Below the pieces are notes generated by a model that did not search any database, was not told where the DNA came from, and was given only the letters and a program-made list of their open reading frames with translations. Positions 1 to 10,549 of a stretch of DNA of 60,000 nt are shown piece by piece. The stretch is from Membranipora membranacea. Its lineage: Eukaryota > Bryozoa > Gymnolaemata > Cheilostomatida > Membraniporidae. The position numbers and the translations under genes were made by a program. The stretch lies in NCBI GenBank assembly GCA_914767715.1, contig OU612070.1, positions 5,909,501 through 5,969,500 of the forward strand, in the 5' to 3' direction. The stretch's first letter is position 1; every line of letters starts with the position of its first letter.

Positions 1-132
1 ATATATATATGCCACCAAAGGTTATAGATATTACGTCATTGATGCCATGTCCTTTTATATTATGATTGATGTTATGGTATGGTCAGCCTTTAAGAAGCAT
101 TTCTTATTCAGCCATAAATGCTGCTTTTACAG

Positions 133-871
133 ACTATGCAGGGATTTTTAAGGAGAACATGATATGGGTTGATCTGTATTTTGGAAAACTGTCATACAAA
201 AGAATATTGGAGGAGGTCACATATGACATATTTGATGCTGTTGGTAAGTGAGACCTACTTATAGGTTCTAACCACTGAACCCCCTCCCTTTGTATTTTCA
301 TAAATGTCCCAGACATAGCTCAAGCGATACTGATTGCTGATTGGTCAATATCGATCTTCCTGGGGCGAGGGAGTTTATTCCTCTAACAGCCAATCAGACC
401 TTACACATTGACTAGAGAAAGCCAAGGAGCGGGATAATTGTGTAAAATGATATGAGGAAAAATTTAGAAGACATATTTAGATTATCCATCTTTTTGAGGT
501 AAGCAGGTATAATTATGTGCACCTTAGATGGTTGGAATTTGTCGTTGCTAGTTTCGCCTCTGCACTCTAGACGCTAGAGGGAGGTAGAGTATAGCTCCCT
601 CCATAATTATAAAATTCAAGACCCTAAATTCAAGCTTGGTATTGACATCTCTTATCAGTTTTGATATGTGAGGGGAAGATTTATTGCATGTTTTGTTGTA
701 GCCAATATCGGAGGTACATTGGGAGTCGGTATCGGAGCTAGCCTGCTTACATTTTTCGAATTTTTCGAGTTCGGATTGCTTCAGGTTATCAAGTTAATAA
801 GCAGGAAAGTGAACACCCGTCAGATTCGCGTGCCTGGTGCAACAGCTAACAATGCTGACACTGTGATATGA
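133..871 (+). CDS. DEG/ENaC (amiloride-sensitive sodium channel family) gene A, 3' end only
   Basis: Last two coding exons of a trimeric, sodium-selective channel of the DEG/ENaC/ASIC family; the rest lies left of the window. Exon 133-243 (acceptor tttacag, donor gtaagt) encodes the end of the extracellular domain, with DLYFGKLSY and ILEEVTYDI just before the second membrane helix. Exon 702-871 encodes helix 2 with the family signature IGGTLGVGIGASLLT, including the GAS selectivity tract, followed by a short basic tail and a stop at 869-871. The phase at the junction is 1, and it creates an Ala at the position homologous to the degenerin gating residue. The penultimate exon has exactly the same length (111 bp) and phases as that of gene B downstream, so the two arose by tandem duplication. 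The C-terminal tail is 9 residues longer than in gene B. No canonical AATAAA was seen soon after the stop. Family assignment is firm; ligand and ion preference are unknown. Confidence 0.9.
325..417. repeat. short inverted-repeat element, copy 1 (intron of DEG/ENaC gene A)
   Basis: The right half carries cagccaatcag followed by cacattgacta. The left half carries the complementary type ctgattg-ctgattgg. The same blocks recur in copy 2 at 1541-1633. The arrangement suggests a small non-autonomous (MITE-like) element. Target-site duplications were not established. Confidence 0.4.
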
Positions 872-1540
872 TTCATAAAAAGTCCCATTACTATACACTT
901 ATACAGACTTACAGTGCATCTTTATTACTATTGTTGCGATCTGCTAGGGAGGGCATGGGGGGAATTCATTGATATCCAGGTCCATGCAAATCTATAATTT
1001 GAGTGTGAAGAAGTGTGCAGAGCAAACTTCAAAAATATTGAAACATGGTACCCACTAAATTTAAACTATACTAAAAATAGACAATGATGTCTTGCTTCAG
1101 AACCGGTGTACAGTTTGGTTGGTGAAAATGGCAATATCGAAGGCAAATCAGGACATCACAATGAAACTTGAGACTTGAGATCGGCAAAGCCACCCTTATT
1201 ATCACGGATAGGAGTAGGGTGGGCATGCATTTTTTTCATTTTTCTCCCAATGAACTTTATGCTGAAGAATGTTTGTGTTTGTGATACTTGATGTTCCTTT
1301 TTTTAATGTAATGCTCAGGATGCAGGGTTGTTTTACAGTTAACCATATTCAAAATTCTAAGATCTCGCTCAGACCATCAATCTGAATTTGCAACTGCCGT
1401 AAAGCAGTGTATGTCTTGTAGGAGATCTGTGAAAGTGGCAAGGTAGCCGAAACAGCTCCTCCGATAATAAACTGATAACTTTTGTGGTGATATCGAGCCA
1501 GGTTAGGTGTGACATAAATCTCTCATCTGTATTTATAACA

Positions 1541-1633
1541 AATCTAGTTATTGTGTTGGCTCTGATTGGCTGGTGGGTGTGTTCGAAGCACTCATCAGCC
1601 AACCATATCAGAGCCAGCACATTGACTATAGCA
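1541..1633. repeat. short inverted-repeat element, copy 2
   Basis: The arm at 1553-1575 (gtgttggctctgattggctg...) pairs with 1593-1620 apart from a 4-nt insertion (ccat) and two mismatches. Weaker pairing extends a few bases beyond. The right arm with its flank cacattgactata also occurs at 387-416 without the insertion, showing dispersal. Confidence 0.5.
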
Positions 1634-2499
1634 GACCAATTATTCTGTGTTTTTCCATGGTTACTGTTTTTTTGTTGTATCTGTACTATCTGTACTCTGT
1701 TGTTCAATCATTGTTACTTTTTATTTTGGAAATGTGTGTGTTAGGCAGTATCAGAAAAAGTATACCCAAAAAATCCTTTAGATAAATCCATCTTAATTTT
1801 TCGTTGTCAGATTTGTTCAGGGCTAATTGACACTGGTAGTGTGCTGTGTGGTTGGGTGAGGTTGACTCCGGGTTTTAGTCAGGTCAGGTTTCCTTGGCCT
1901 GCTACTGGTACCATGTAAGCCAGTACTACCTGTCACATGACATGTCCAGCAGTTAAACCACCTGAACTCAGTACCCCACAATTTTGATATGACACCCAGC
2001 ACTGCACTGGACATACCTCAGTCGAGAGGCATGAACAGGGGCATCTATAGTTTGATCCCAAAAAACTCTTTCCCCCTTGGTCCCCGGCCAGGGCATCCGC
2101 TCTGGCGCCCTCAGGGTGGGTGGTCATCCAAGGAAGGGGAAGGATAATAAGTACTAGTAAAATATTCCCAGAACAAAAAGTTCGGAATTTTCGAAAAGGC
2201 CTGAAATAGCAAGATGCCAGCTTACACTTACTCAACCCCATATCTTTTCAACAACTGCCACCTCAGCTAGTGTGGTTTTTGCTAGCTGACATTAAGTCAC
2301 CCCAAACTAGCAAGTCTAAGCTCTAGCCATCATTTTCTCATTTGGGTCATCCGTATATCCAACGGTATATCCACCAGAAATAGAGAAGGCCATGTTAGAG
2401 AAAATTGAGCTTACAAATAGCAATATATCATATCATTTTTGATCCAAAGTACTTAGCTCAGAATTCTCACACTTGGGTCTTTCAATTTGGCTAAGTTTG

Positions 2500-2583
2500 T
2501 TCCCTCTGTGGTGGCGGAGAGAACGAACATCGCAAAATTTGATACTTGACTCTTGCAACAATTCTCCGCCACCACAGAGGGAA
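2500..2583. repeat. perfect 21-bp foldback hairpin
   Basis: The 21 bases at 2500-2520 (ttccctctgtggtggcgga...) are exactly complementary to 2563-2583, separated by 42 nt. An arm this long and perfect in AT-rich DNA is unlikely by chance. It could be a MITE-like foldback, a young inverted duplication, or the stem of a small-RNA precursor. Confidence 0.7.
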
Positions 2584-3136
2584 TTAACTTGTTCTACAGA
2601 TAACCAATGTATAGCTTATGTTGCAAATTAAAGATTTCCTGCCTCAGATTAATGTTTTGCTTCCGGGACCGCAACAGCATTCAGCTGCAAATGCCATCAC
2701 CAAAACAAAACCCTAGTTCAACAGAATGTGTTCATATGCAGATGTCCCCTGGGGCAGAGGCCAGAGACTACCAGAGTTGCAATGCTGATTTGGTGTTTGG
2801 ATCTTACTTTATTAATTCTTCTGAACCAACTGAGTTACAAAATATTAGAAAGGTGAAATCTGTACTCAATTCATTAAGCAGACCACAGTATAATTTCATT
2901 TCACAAATATGGACTCACTCAGGTAGTAAAATTGAACTTTGTCAATTAATTTAACAAATTGATGAGCATTAATATTTTCAAATGTTGCAATTTTAAAAGA
3001 AAATCAAACGTTGACTGCGTTATTTGTCAACAACTAATTACCGCAGCTGTACCTTTAGCTAGCGGATGTTTTCACATTCTCACATTGTTTAAAGAAAAAT
3101 TGAGCGTTTCACCAAGGAGTACACCTTGATTACATA

Positions 3137-6100
3137 ATGTCTTCTGTGGAGAAAGAAAATGAACCGGTGACAGAGAAAGGAAGTTGGCACAAGTTCAGTC
3201 AGGAGGTGACCATGCACGGCATGAAAAATGTCTATCTGACAGAGATTTCTCTTGTGAGAAGGTAGGAAATTTTCCAAAACAATAACAAGCTCCGGGTCTA
3301 AAATAGTCAGAATTTTATTATTACTTTCATACTATCTGTCGACTGCTTACTGCATATAAACCTGCCAGTAAGGTTTCACTTATCAAGCACTTGGCTCAAC
3401 AATGAAATTGGCGACTCATTATAATAAGCCATGGGTTGCATGTGCAAAAATCAAGTCACATTTTGAGAGAAGGATACGATTTGTATTGATGTATGTCAAC
3501 CCGAACAGGAGAGACTGACCTTGAAACAAGAAGCCTGTCTAGCTTTGTCAAGACAGGCTAATTTCCACCTTGTGAAGAACTAACCTGTCAGTTAAAATTT
3601 TCGATCCCATGTTTGTACTCCATTTAAACTGTAGGATCATCTGGCTGTTCCTGCTAGTGGCTTGTCTCAGCTATTGCACGTTTGCTTGTTATCTCTTCAT
3701 GGACGATTACGTGAAACGAGTCGTCAGCACTAAAGTACAGATGATCAAAGCAGACGACCTCAAGGTATGATGAGGACTTATGTGAATTAATTAATTGTTA
3801 GAGACAATCAAACTGTTCAGTTTTACTCTCTAGTCTCTTCTTCATCAGGGAAGGTCTGACTACATTGCCAAAACCTTAGTATAATTGTCTTCAAAAGATT
3901 AGTAGGAGTAGGAGGTAGCTCAGTTGGTTAGAGGGCCTGACCTCTAACGGGCAAGCGTTGGAGGTCTCAGGTTCGAATACCGCTGCAGTCTACTGACTAC
4001 TGGGCTCAATTGAAGCCCCAGGTGTGCTCCGACCTGCCTGCAAACTGAGAGCAACTTTGCCGAATATGGCGGCCGCGCCCTTAAGGCACCTGTATTTCTC
4101 GGTCTTTAGACAGAGACAAACTTGCGATTTTAACCCACATTTTTTAACCCACTCCTCTATGATTTTTTCATACTCAGTTAAGGTGGGAGTGGTATGATCA
4201 AATAAATAGCTAGTACCGGAAAAGTGGCAGAATTAAGTTTTCAACCATATAATACATATAATAATATAAAATATATAATATAATACATACCATATATAAT
4301 ATATACCATATAACACACATTTGTTTACTTCCTAGTTCCCTACAGTGACCATATGTAACAGAAATCTGGTGACTTTGAGCACAATTAACTACACAGCGGA
4401 TACTCTGAATGTACCTGATATGTATGAGATACTGAGAGATCTATACCAAGATAAGAGCATCCTACCGCCACCTCAAGGGAAGTGAGTTATAACATTTGAG
4501 ATCTTTGATCACTGATTCGGGAAATATTTGATACTATAAAAGGCCACTATTTCTGGGCTCCAATTCTTACAGGGTTGATGTTGATGATAGTGATGGTGTT
4601 AATCGTATGGTCAATGAGGTGCTGGGGTTGGTTGGATGGGGGGATTATAGAGGTGATGGTGGTGAGTGGGATGGAATCGAATCAGATCTAATTAAATGGA
4701 ATGAAATGGTGATAACACGGAGTTGTGATGATAGGATTTGGAGTGGGTATTGGGCTAACAACAGTGATGATGAGGGTGATGTTGGTAAGAGTGGTATTAA
4801 AGATAGTGTGATTGGAAGTACTTAAGAGCAATGTAGGCAAACATGAATCTTCCAAAACTAGTATTCAAAGTCCCAACATAATTACCCACACACACAAGTA
4901 TACTGCACGCATCAATATTCCATATCTAAGGTATGACTGGGAGTCACCAGAACTTACCGGATTAGCCAGTCTAACTCGTGATCAAACTTACACACTATTT
5001 GAGATGGCAGCACCTCAGTTTGATATCACTATGATATCATGCGATCTGGGAGGTGTATACACTCCGTGTGAAGACATTTTCACTACTGTTATCACAGAGG
5101 GAGGTAAGTATGGCTCATATATGGTTTCCAGGCGGTGGTCTAAGTGGACTTGTGGGTATTCTACTCTCTGGGTCGACAGCAGCCCAACTTGAAGCGATGC
5201 TGCTCGCAAAGAAATATAGAACAATAATATTATGCTTGATAAATGGTTGGTATCTGGTCAAAAAGAGACATATGCACATGTTTTTTTGCACAGAATGCAC
5301 TGGGAATTGCATTCTAAGCATTCCCCCTCTATGATTCTTTGTGGTAGCTCAGTTCCAACCAATTCCCACTTATTTATATCACCGTTTCCATGTTGCTCTG
5401 CTTCGCTACTTTGCCATTTTAACAATCTTTACTCAATGGTATTGCATTAAATAGAAGATACTTCTCCACTTTAGCTCCTTCTATGTGGTGTACTAATCAA
5501 AAAATCAATGCGTGCATACAACTGATCCGTAATTTTAACCAACTGATCAAGAGCGGAGCAGAAACAACTAATGTTAGCCCATACCGATTTCCCCTGAGAG
5601 GAAAATTAGGTGATAACCATAAATTTCACTGTTCAAATCCTGTTGAAATAGCAGATATTTCCTTCTATGAATGCATTACCCTTCTAGGGTAGGCCTACAT
5701 CTTTTTTGTGACTATGAACTCAAGTGTCCGGTGTATCTCAATTTTTTATGTTACAGGGTTTTGTTTCCAGTTCAATTCTGATGGTAAATTTAATGCCACA
5801 TCTGCTGGTGTTACGGGCGGTATCAGCCTGGCCTTGTATGCTGATGTAATGGAATACACGATGGGTCCTCTCTCTCATGCTGAAGGCTTTTCTGTGAGTA
5901 AAACTTGTCTGCCAGTGAGCGGTTATATTTTTCTTCTTCTGAGGGTTGGCTAGCTGACTGAAAGCAGAGATAATGGAGGCCTTCTGAATGTAAAAAAAGC
6001 CAATGCAGCTCCGGCCTTTTAGCAATATGCTTCACGCTGGGTTTAAAGCTGTCTGTGGTTGAAGAGTGGCACTAATGCAGGCATTATCTGATTAGACAGA

Positions 6101-9100
6101 CAACAACATTCTTATTATACCTATGAAAACAGTGTGGATTAAATTTTCTATATTATGGGTTCTTTGTTGACAATATAAAACTTTGACTATGACTTTCTGT
6201 TTCAGATAACTTTACATGATTCCGCCGAGGCTCCACTAGTTAATGAGCTTGGTGTGGGCATCAGACCAGGAGCACAAACATCTCTCATGCTCAAAAAATC
6301 TCAGGTGATAAAAATTAAGAGCGTCAAAACCCTAAAATGATTGGACTCCCAAAGCATCATTAAGATTTAGATTAAGACTTAATGTATAATAAATACAATT
6401 TGGTTTAAATAAAGTACAACACAGGTCCTTCATCGTGGCCAAAACCCTTCCTGTGAAGCTTAGCAGCATGCTAGGTTTACTCCGGACCCGAGTTAACTCC
6501 AGCATTGGCTTGGCAGTTGTTGAAGCTGGGAGTGTCGAACCCATCCCCACCTGAACAACTGGATTGATGTCAGCTCTATTCAAGATCACAGTAAGCCGAG
6601 CTATGCTTCACTGTGGGCAAGTCAACATAAAACCATCTCTTAAAGTGATCTCATGATTTGAGCACAATGTATCTTGTATTTATCTCAGACAATCAGAGAA
6701 CCACCACCTGCAGATGATGGTCGAGCTGACTGTGAAGATACAGAGAATCTAGAGAACATTCTGGAGTATTACTCGACTTATACTTACTCAGGGTGTGTGA
6801 CTGAGTGTAAGACTAGATATGTACTCGATAAATGTGCATGTCGGGATGTTCTCCAACCAGGTACGATGAGCTGATCCTCAATTTCAAAAGTTTGATAACT
6901 TGCCTCTTTGGACCACAGCCAGCCCTTAATGGCGTTCGGGATGGCGATCGTGGCCATTCCGAACACCATTAAGGTTTGACTGTGCTCTGAACTATGTTTG
7001 GCCTCTCACAAAAACATTCAACAAAGAATGCATTGACATTTTGAGTTATGAATTCTTCCAGATCTTTGCGCTTGGAAGGCTTTCTAAGGGATTTTTCAGC
7101 TTTCTGTGTTCACCAACCCCAAGCAAAAAAGGGGTTGAATGTGGCTGAGGAAATCCAGGTGCTTTGGACTTGGGTAGGCTTATACTATTACGGATGGTCA
7201 GCCTATGATAAATATTAGAAATCAAAATGTTCCATGTGTGAATTGATGTAGACCTAGATTTGTTGTCACCTCTTGGTTTGTATTCTAACAACCAATCAGC
7301 TCATCTAGCTTGCCCTATGGAAACCCAGTGAATTTCCATTCACATCCTTATTACTTTTTCTACCTGTCAACCACAACATTAATTTTTTTCCTTTCAGCCT
7401 TGAATAAGTCGAGAGTCTGTCTAATCCGAGAGATGCTGGAATGTTCTGTTCCTGCCTCACGTAAGTTTAATTCTGAACTCCCACATTCTACATTGCACAT
7501 CATCAAAAGGGGTTATATCCCCATACTGCCGTATTGCAAGAAAAGCCATTTCATTGTGGGATGGATGCAGATCATTTGATTTGTTAGGAGGGAATATGAG
7601 AACTTCTTCCCTCTGAATTGCAATAATCTACAGACCCTCTAGATATAGATGGTAATATCTTTTAAACGTCGCTGGCTTACAGAAGATAGTTTCCGCGTCT
7701 CATGAAGGCTGGGTGTGGCCTATTCACGTTCCTCCAGTCAGCTAAAAGTTTTCATTGAGCCATTAGAACACTCACCTTTTGTGTCGAATTGTAGTTGAAA
7801 TGGGAAACCACTATTCTGCATGTATTCCTAGGCTATAAATGTTTAGATCTTTTGATAAAGTGGTATTTCTTTTCTGTAGGACTGTTTTTGAAGGACAAAG
7901 ATGGTATGGCAGCCTGTGGATGTCGCGAAGCTTGTACTACTGTTGAGTATCAAGCTCATGTCTCCACTTTTCACTTCCCAAGTCATTCTTTGGTATTGAG
8001 TCAGAATATAACACCTGGTAAAAGCTTACTTACTTACTCACCTTTTTATTTACTTGTCTTACCTATCTACTTACCTACTTACAGACTCACTTAGTTACTT
8101 ACTTACTTTCTTACTCAACCCTCATAATCTGATGCAACATTCGGATTATCATCACATTGCTGCTGGCCCATGTTGGTGAATAAATAGAAAAACAGTGTTC
8201 CCGACAGTTATTTCTTTCATAAATTCCCATCACCCAATGGTATACATGTTTACTGTTTGTGTATAAACCTTTATTGTCCTTAGTGAGTTCAAACATGTAT
8301 TATGAATGATAAGCATATAGTAGTTGGTAAAAACCAATGTATTGAAACCCTCTTGATAAAATGCCAGAAGATTCGGACTGCGTACGATAAAACTTATCGT
8401 AGGTTTGTGTCACATAAGGACAATCCCATTATGCAACTAAGGCCAGGAACACTAGTAAGGGTATCAAGTCTCCAGTTATTGGGCTCACTTGTTATCAGTG
8501 CTTCGAAATTCCTCAGGTATCCCATAAAATTGCGTTATGGGGTGTTCTTTGACATGCCCCGCTGCGATTTTTGTAACCTGGTTGTCTTATATTTTATTAC
8601 CAGGTGTGGTTTCGGTACTTGAACAGAATGTCGCCCTGATTGATTTGTACTTTGGAGAGTTGTCTTATCAGCAAATCTTAGAAGAAGTCACATATGACAT
8701 AATTGATGCCATTGGTGAGACAACTAAGGACTAATTACTCAGTTATCTCCTCACGATGGGGGAGGGGATAATTCTCCAAACTATCCTAATGCGGAATCAT
8801 TTTGTCAATTTTTGAATTCAATAATATAAAACAAGATATTGCATCATGGTTGTCACAGTCATTGTGTAACAGTCAGATATCGAGCAAAAAATTTTCACCG
8901 GCTACAAATAAAAATTTTATAAATATTCTTTCAATTTATTACATACATCTCACACATTGTTTTCGTTTATTTTGTAGCAAGTGTTGGAGGAACGTTGGGA
9001 GTCGGTATTGGAGCTAGCCTGCTCACATTGTTTGAGTTTCTTGAGTTTGGAGTAATTCAGTTTATAAGTCTCTTTTCCAAGAGAGCTGCTACCCGTAAGG

Positions 9101-9120
9101 TTCATCCTGGCACCAACTAA
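3137..9120 (+). CDS. DEG/ENaC (amiloride-sensitive sodium channel family) gene B, complete
   Basis: Exons: 3137-3261, 3635-3764, 4336-4481, 4931-5103, 5757-5893, 6206-6304, 6689-6860, 7398-7460, 7880-8017, 8604-8714, 8978-9120. They join in one frame to 478 aa, close to the family's lower size range. The cytoplasmic N-terminus has the gating HG motif (residues 27-28, in FSQEVTMHGMKN). Transmembrane helix 1 is about residues 43-63. The post-TM1 motif FPTVTICN starts at residue 86. A large Cys-rich extracellular domain follows, with the signature Y-S-G-C-x3-C-x3-Y-x3-C-x-C and then CGCREACTTVEY. Helix 2 (about 434-462) carries GVGIGAS with the selectivity residues G443-A444-S445. The start is the first ATG before the HG motif. 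All introns are GT-AG. These channels conduct sodium at the plasma membrane and may be gated by protons, peptides or force; which applies here cannot be read from sequence. It lies 2.3 kb downstream of gene A on the same strand. Confidence 0.93.
3909..4145 (+). repeat. tRNA-derived SINE-like insertion in intron 2 of DEG/ENaC gene B
   Basis: A tRNA-like head has an A box at 3916-3927 (tagctcagttgg) and a B box at 3970-3980 (ggttcgaatac). The boxes lie 54 nt apart, as in tRNAs with a long variable arm. The 5' and 3' ends of the head do not pair as an acceptor stem, and a GC-richer unrelated body follows (about 3990-4130, including gccgaatatggcggccgcgc). This fits a SINE better than a working tRNA gene. 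The end coordinate is approximate. Confidence 0.6.
4245..4316. repeat. AT-rich low-complexity tract
   Basis: Irregular repeats of ata/tata with occasional cata lie just upstream of the acceptor of exon 3 of DEG/ENaC gene B. Confidence 0.7.
8025..8115 (+). repeat. degenerate TTAC microsatellite
   Basis: Imperfect iterations of cttactta/tctacttac begin a few bases after the donor of exon 9 of DEG/ENaC gene B. Confidence 0.75.
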
Positions 9121-9432
9121 CGAGGACTCATCTGAGAGGACTCTTAGAGCAGCAGAATAGGACTTGTGGTAACGAATCATATAACTATATTACTACAAGT
9201 CTCCTCTACTAGCACCATATTACTACATTATGACCATATCTTTAGCTGCCAGAGTCGGATTTTCTGCAGACTAGAACCAAAAGCTAGTTCAGTTCATACT
9301 CAGGCCTCTCAATCTGTATTTTAAACCTGAGCTACATAGATCCATAAAGTTCTGTGATCTCAATTGAAATATTTGTCTCTACTTCTTTCTTCGTATACCT
9401 CATGGATATACAGAACTTTGGTGGCAGGGTGG

Positions 9433-9438
9433 AATAAA
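9433..9438 (+). terminator. candidate polyadenylation signal of DEG/ENaC gene B
   Basis: A canonical AATAAA lies 313 bp after the stop codon. It is the first such hexamer on this strand after the gene. Confidence 0.45.
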
Positions 9439-10372
9439 TTTCTTCATGTCCGATTACTGCACTATTTATGAAGCTGCGCTTGTCCATCCCTTCGCTTTCT
9501 CATACAAGGGCATGCATATTTTCTGCATTAACTTATATAATTCATCAAATGAAAAGATATCTGGATAGCTGTTAATATATATAATATAGGCCTAGCAATT
9601 AATATTTATTTTCTTGTATTATTTGTTCTCATTGGAATAACGACGAAATATATTCAAAGCTTTCATTTTCCGAACCTTAATTCCCTTTTTGAGTAAACAC
9701 TGACAGAGGACTTTTTATCAATTATTGCTTGGATAATAAAACTCCTTGCCATTATCCAGATTACATCACATTTCTCTAGTACACAATCGGCAATGTCAGT
9801 TGAATATTCATGAGGAGACAACTTAATCTTTTTTGACGATTTATTGAGTATAATTTGCAAAAACCTTGAGTATATAAAACATGAAACTATTTGGTCATTG
9901 GAAAGAGTTATAATAAGGTATGCGGAAAATAAAGTCAATGGTTTTTTAGTTATGGTAAGCTGCACACTAGCCAGAAGACAGCACTATGCTATTAATATAT
10001 CATGATGTATCATGATTAAACGGATAAATTATAATTAAATAAATACCAATAAAAAAAAGTATAGTAATAATAATGATGACTGCGTCTGGTTTGTTCCTCT
10101 CAAAAGGAGATTCCAACATGAAATGAGTGTAGTGAACTTCGGTAGTTCATTAGTATGTTAAGGACGACAGAACATGGTTGCATGTTGAGATAATCCCCAA
10201 GCCTCTCTTTGCTGCAAATTACGACTCAACATAATAATAATAGCATGAATAAAATCAGCTGAGAAAAAACGGATGGTTGACTAGTTAAAGTATCTGATAA
10301 GATATTGATCCAATCAAGCTGTCTGTCGAGGTACTATAGAAAAACAAAATAATTAAAATATCACTCATTATA

Positions 10373-10382
10373 TTTATTTATT
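10373..10382 (-). terminator. candidate polyadenylation signals of the lectin gene
   Basis: Two overlapping AATAAA hexamers on the minus strand (TTTATTTATT on plus) lie about 170 bp past the lectin stop codon. Confidence 0.5.
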
Positions 10383-10395
10383 ATTCTTTTTTAAT

Positions 10396-10442
10396 TTATA
10401 CAATATATTATACTTATATATCTATATATATATATATTATAT
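10396..10442. repeat. TA microsatellite
   Basis: An AT-only tract with an uninterrupted (ta)n core at about 10420-10437. Confidence 0.75.
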
Positions 10443-10549
10443 CTTATGGGCCGCTGTTGAGTCATTATGACAAGTTGTGTATTCCCATATTTTGAGTATG
10501 CAGCATTTCTTTTCTACAGAGCGTTCAGCTGTTTTACCTTTTCTTGAAT

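Larger units (their letters stand above)
872..3136. other. intergenic DNA between the two DEG/ENaC genes
   Basis: No supportable exon was seen. The stretch holds the inverted-repeat element at 1541-1633, a relatively GC-rich patch at about 1820-2130 and the 21-bp perfect foldback at 2500-2583. Open frames here (for example 2607-2954 on +, 1933-2241 on -) match no family that I recognise and lack convincing splice context. Confidence 0.5.
9121..10549. other. intergenic DNA between convergent genes
   Basis: The stretch lies between the 3' ends of DEG/ENaC gene B (+) and the lectin gene (-). It holds the presumed 3' UTRs and polyadenylation signals of both and an AT microsatellite at about 10396-10442. 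No coding exon was recognised. Confidence 0.6.

Noticed and set aside
1933-2241. Minus-strand open frame in a GC-richer patch
   Set aside because: No recognisable domain, no splice context; low-complexity composition typical of repeat-derived DNA.
2607-2954. 115-codon open frame upstream of DEG/ENaC gene B
   Set aside because: It matches no family that I recognise, and no supported splice sites connect it to the channel exons.
3909-3985. Functional tRNA gene
   Set aside because: Box A and B are good, but the ends do not form an acceptor stem and a SINE-like body follows.
4607-4825. Plus-strand open frame rich in Gly, Asp and Trp
   Set aside because: It arises from gatg/ggtg simple repeats inside a DEG/ENaC intron.
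8302-8520. Open frame between exons 9 and 10 of DEG/ENaC gene B that looked like an extra exon
   Set aside because: Every acceptor I tried gave an in-frame stop, while joining 8017 directly to 8604 keeps the frame and matches the family alignment without a gap.
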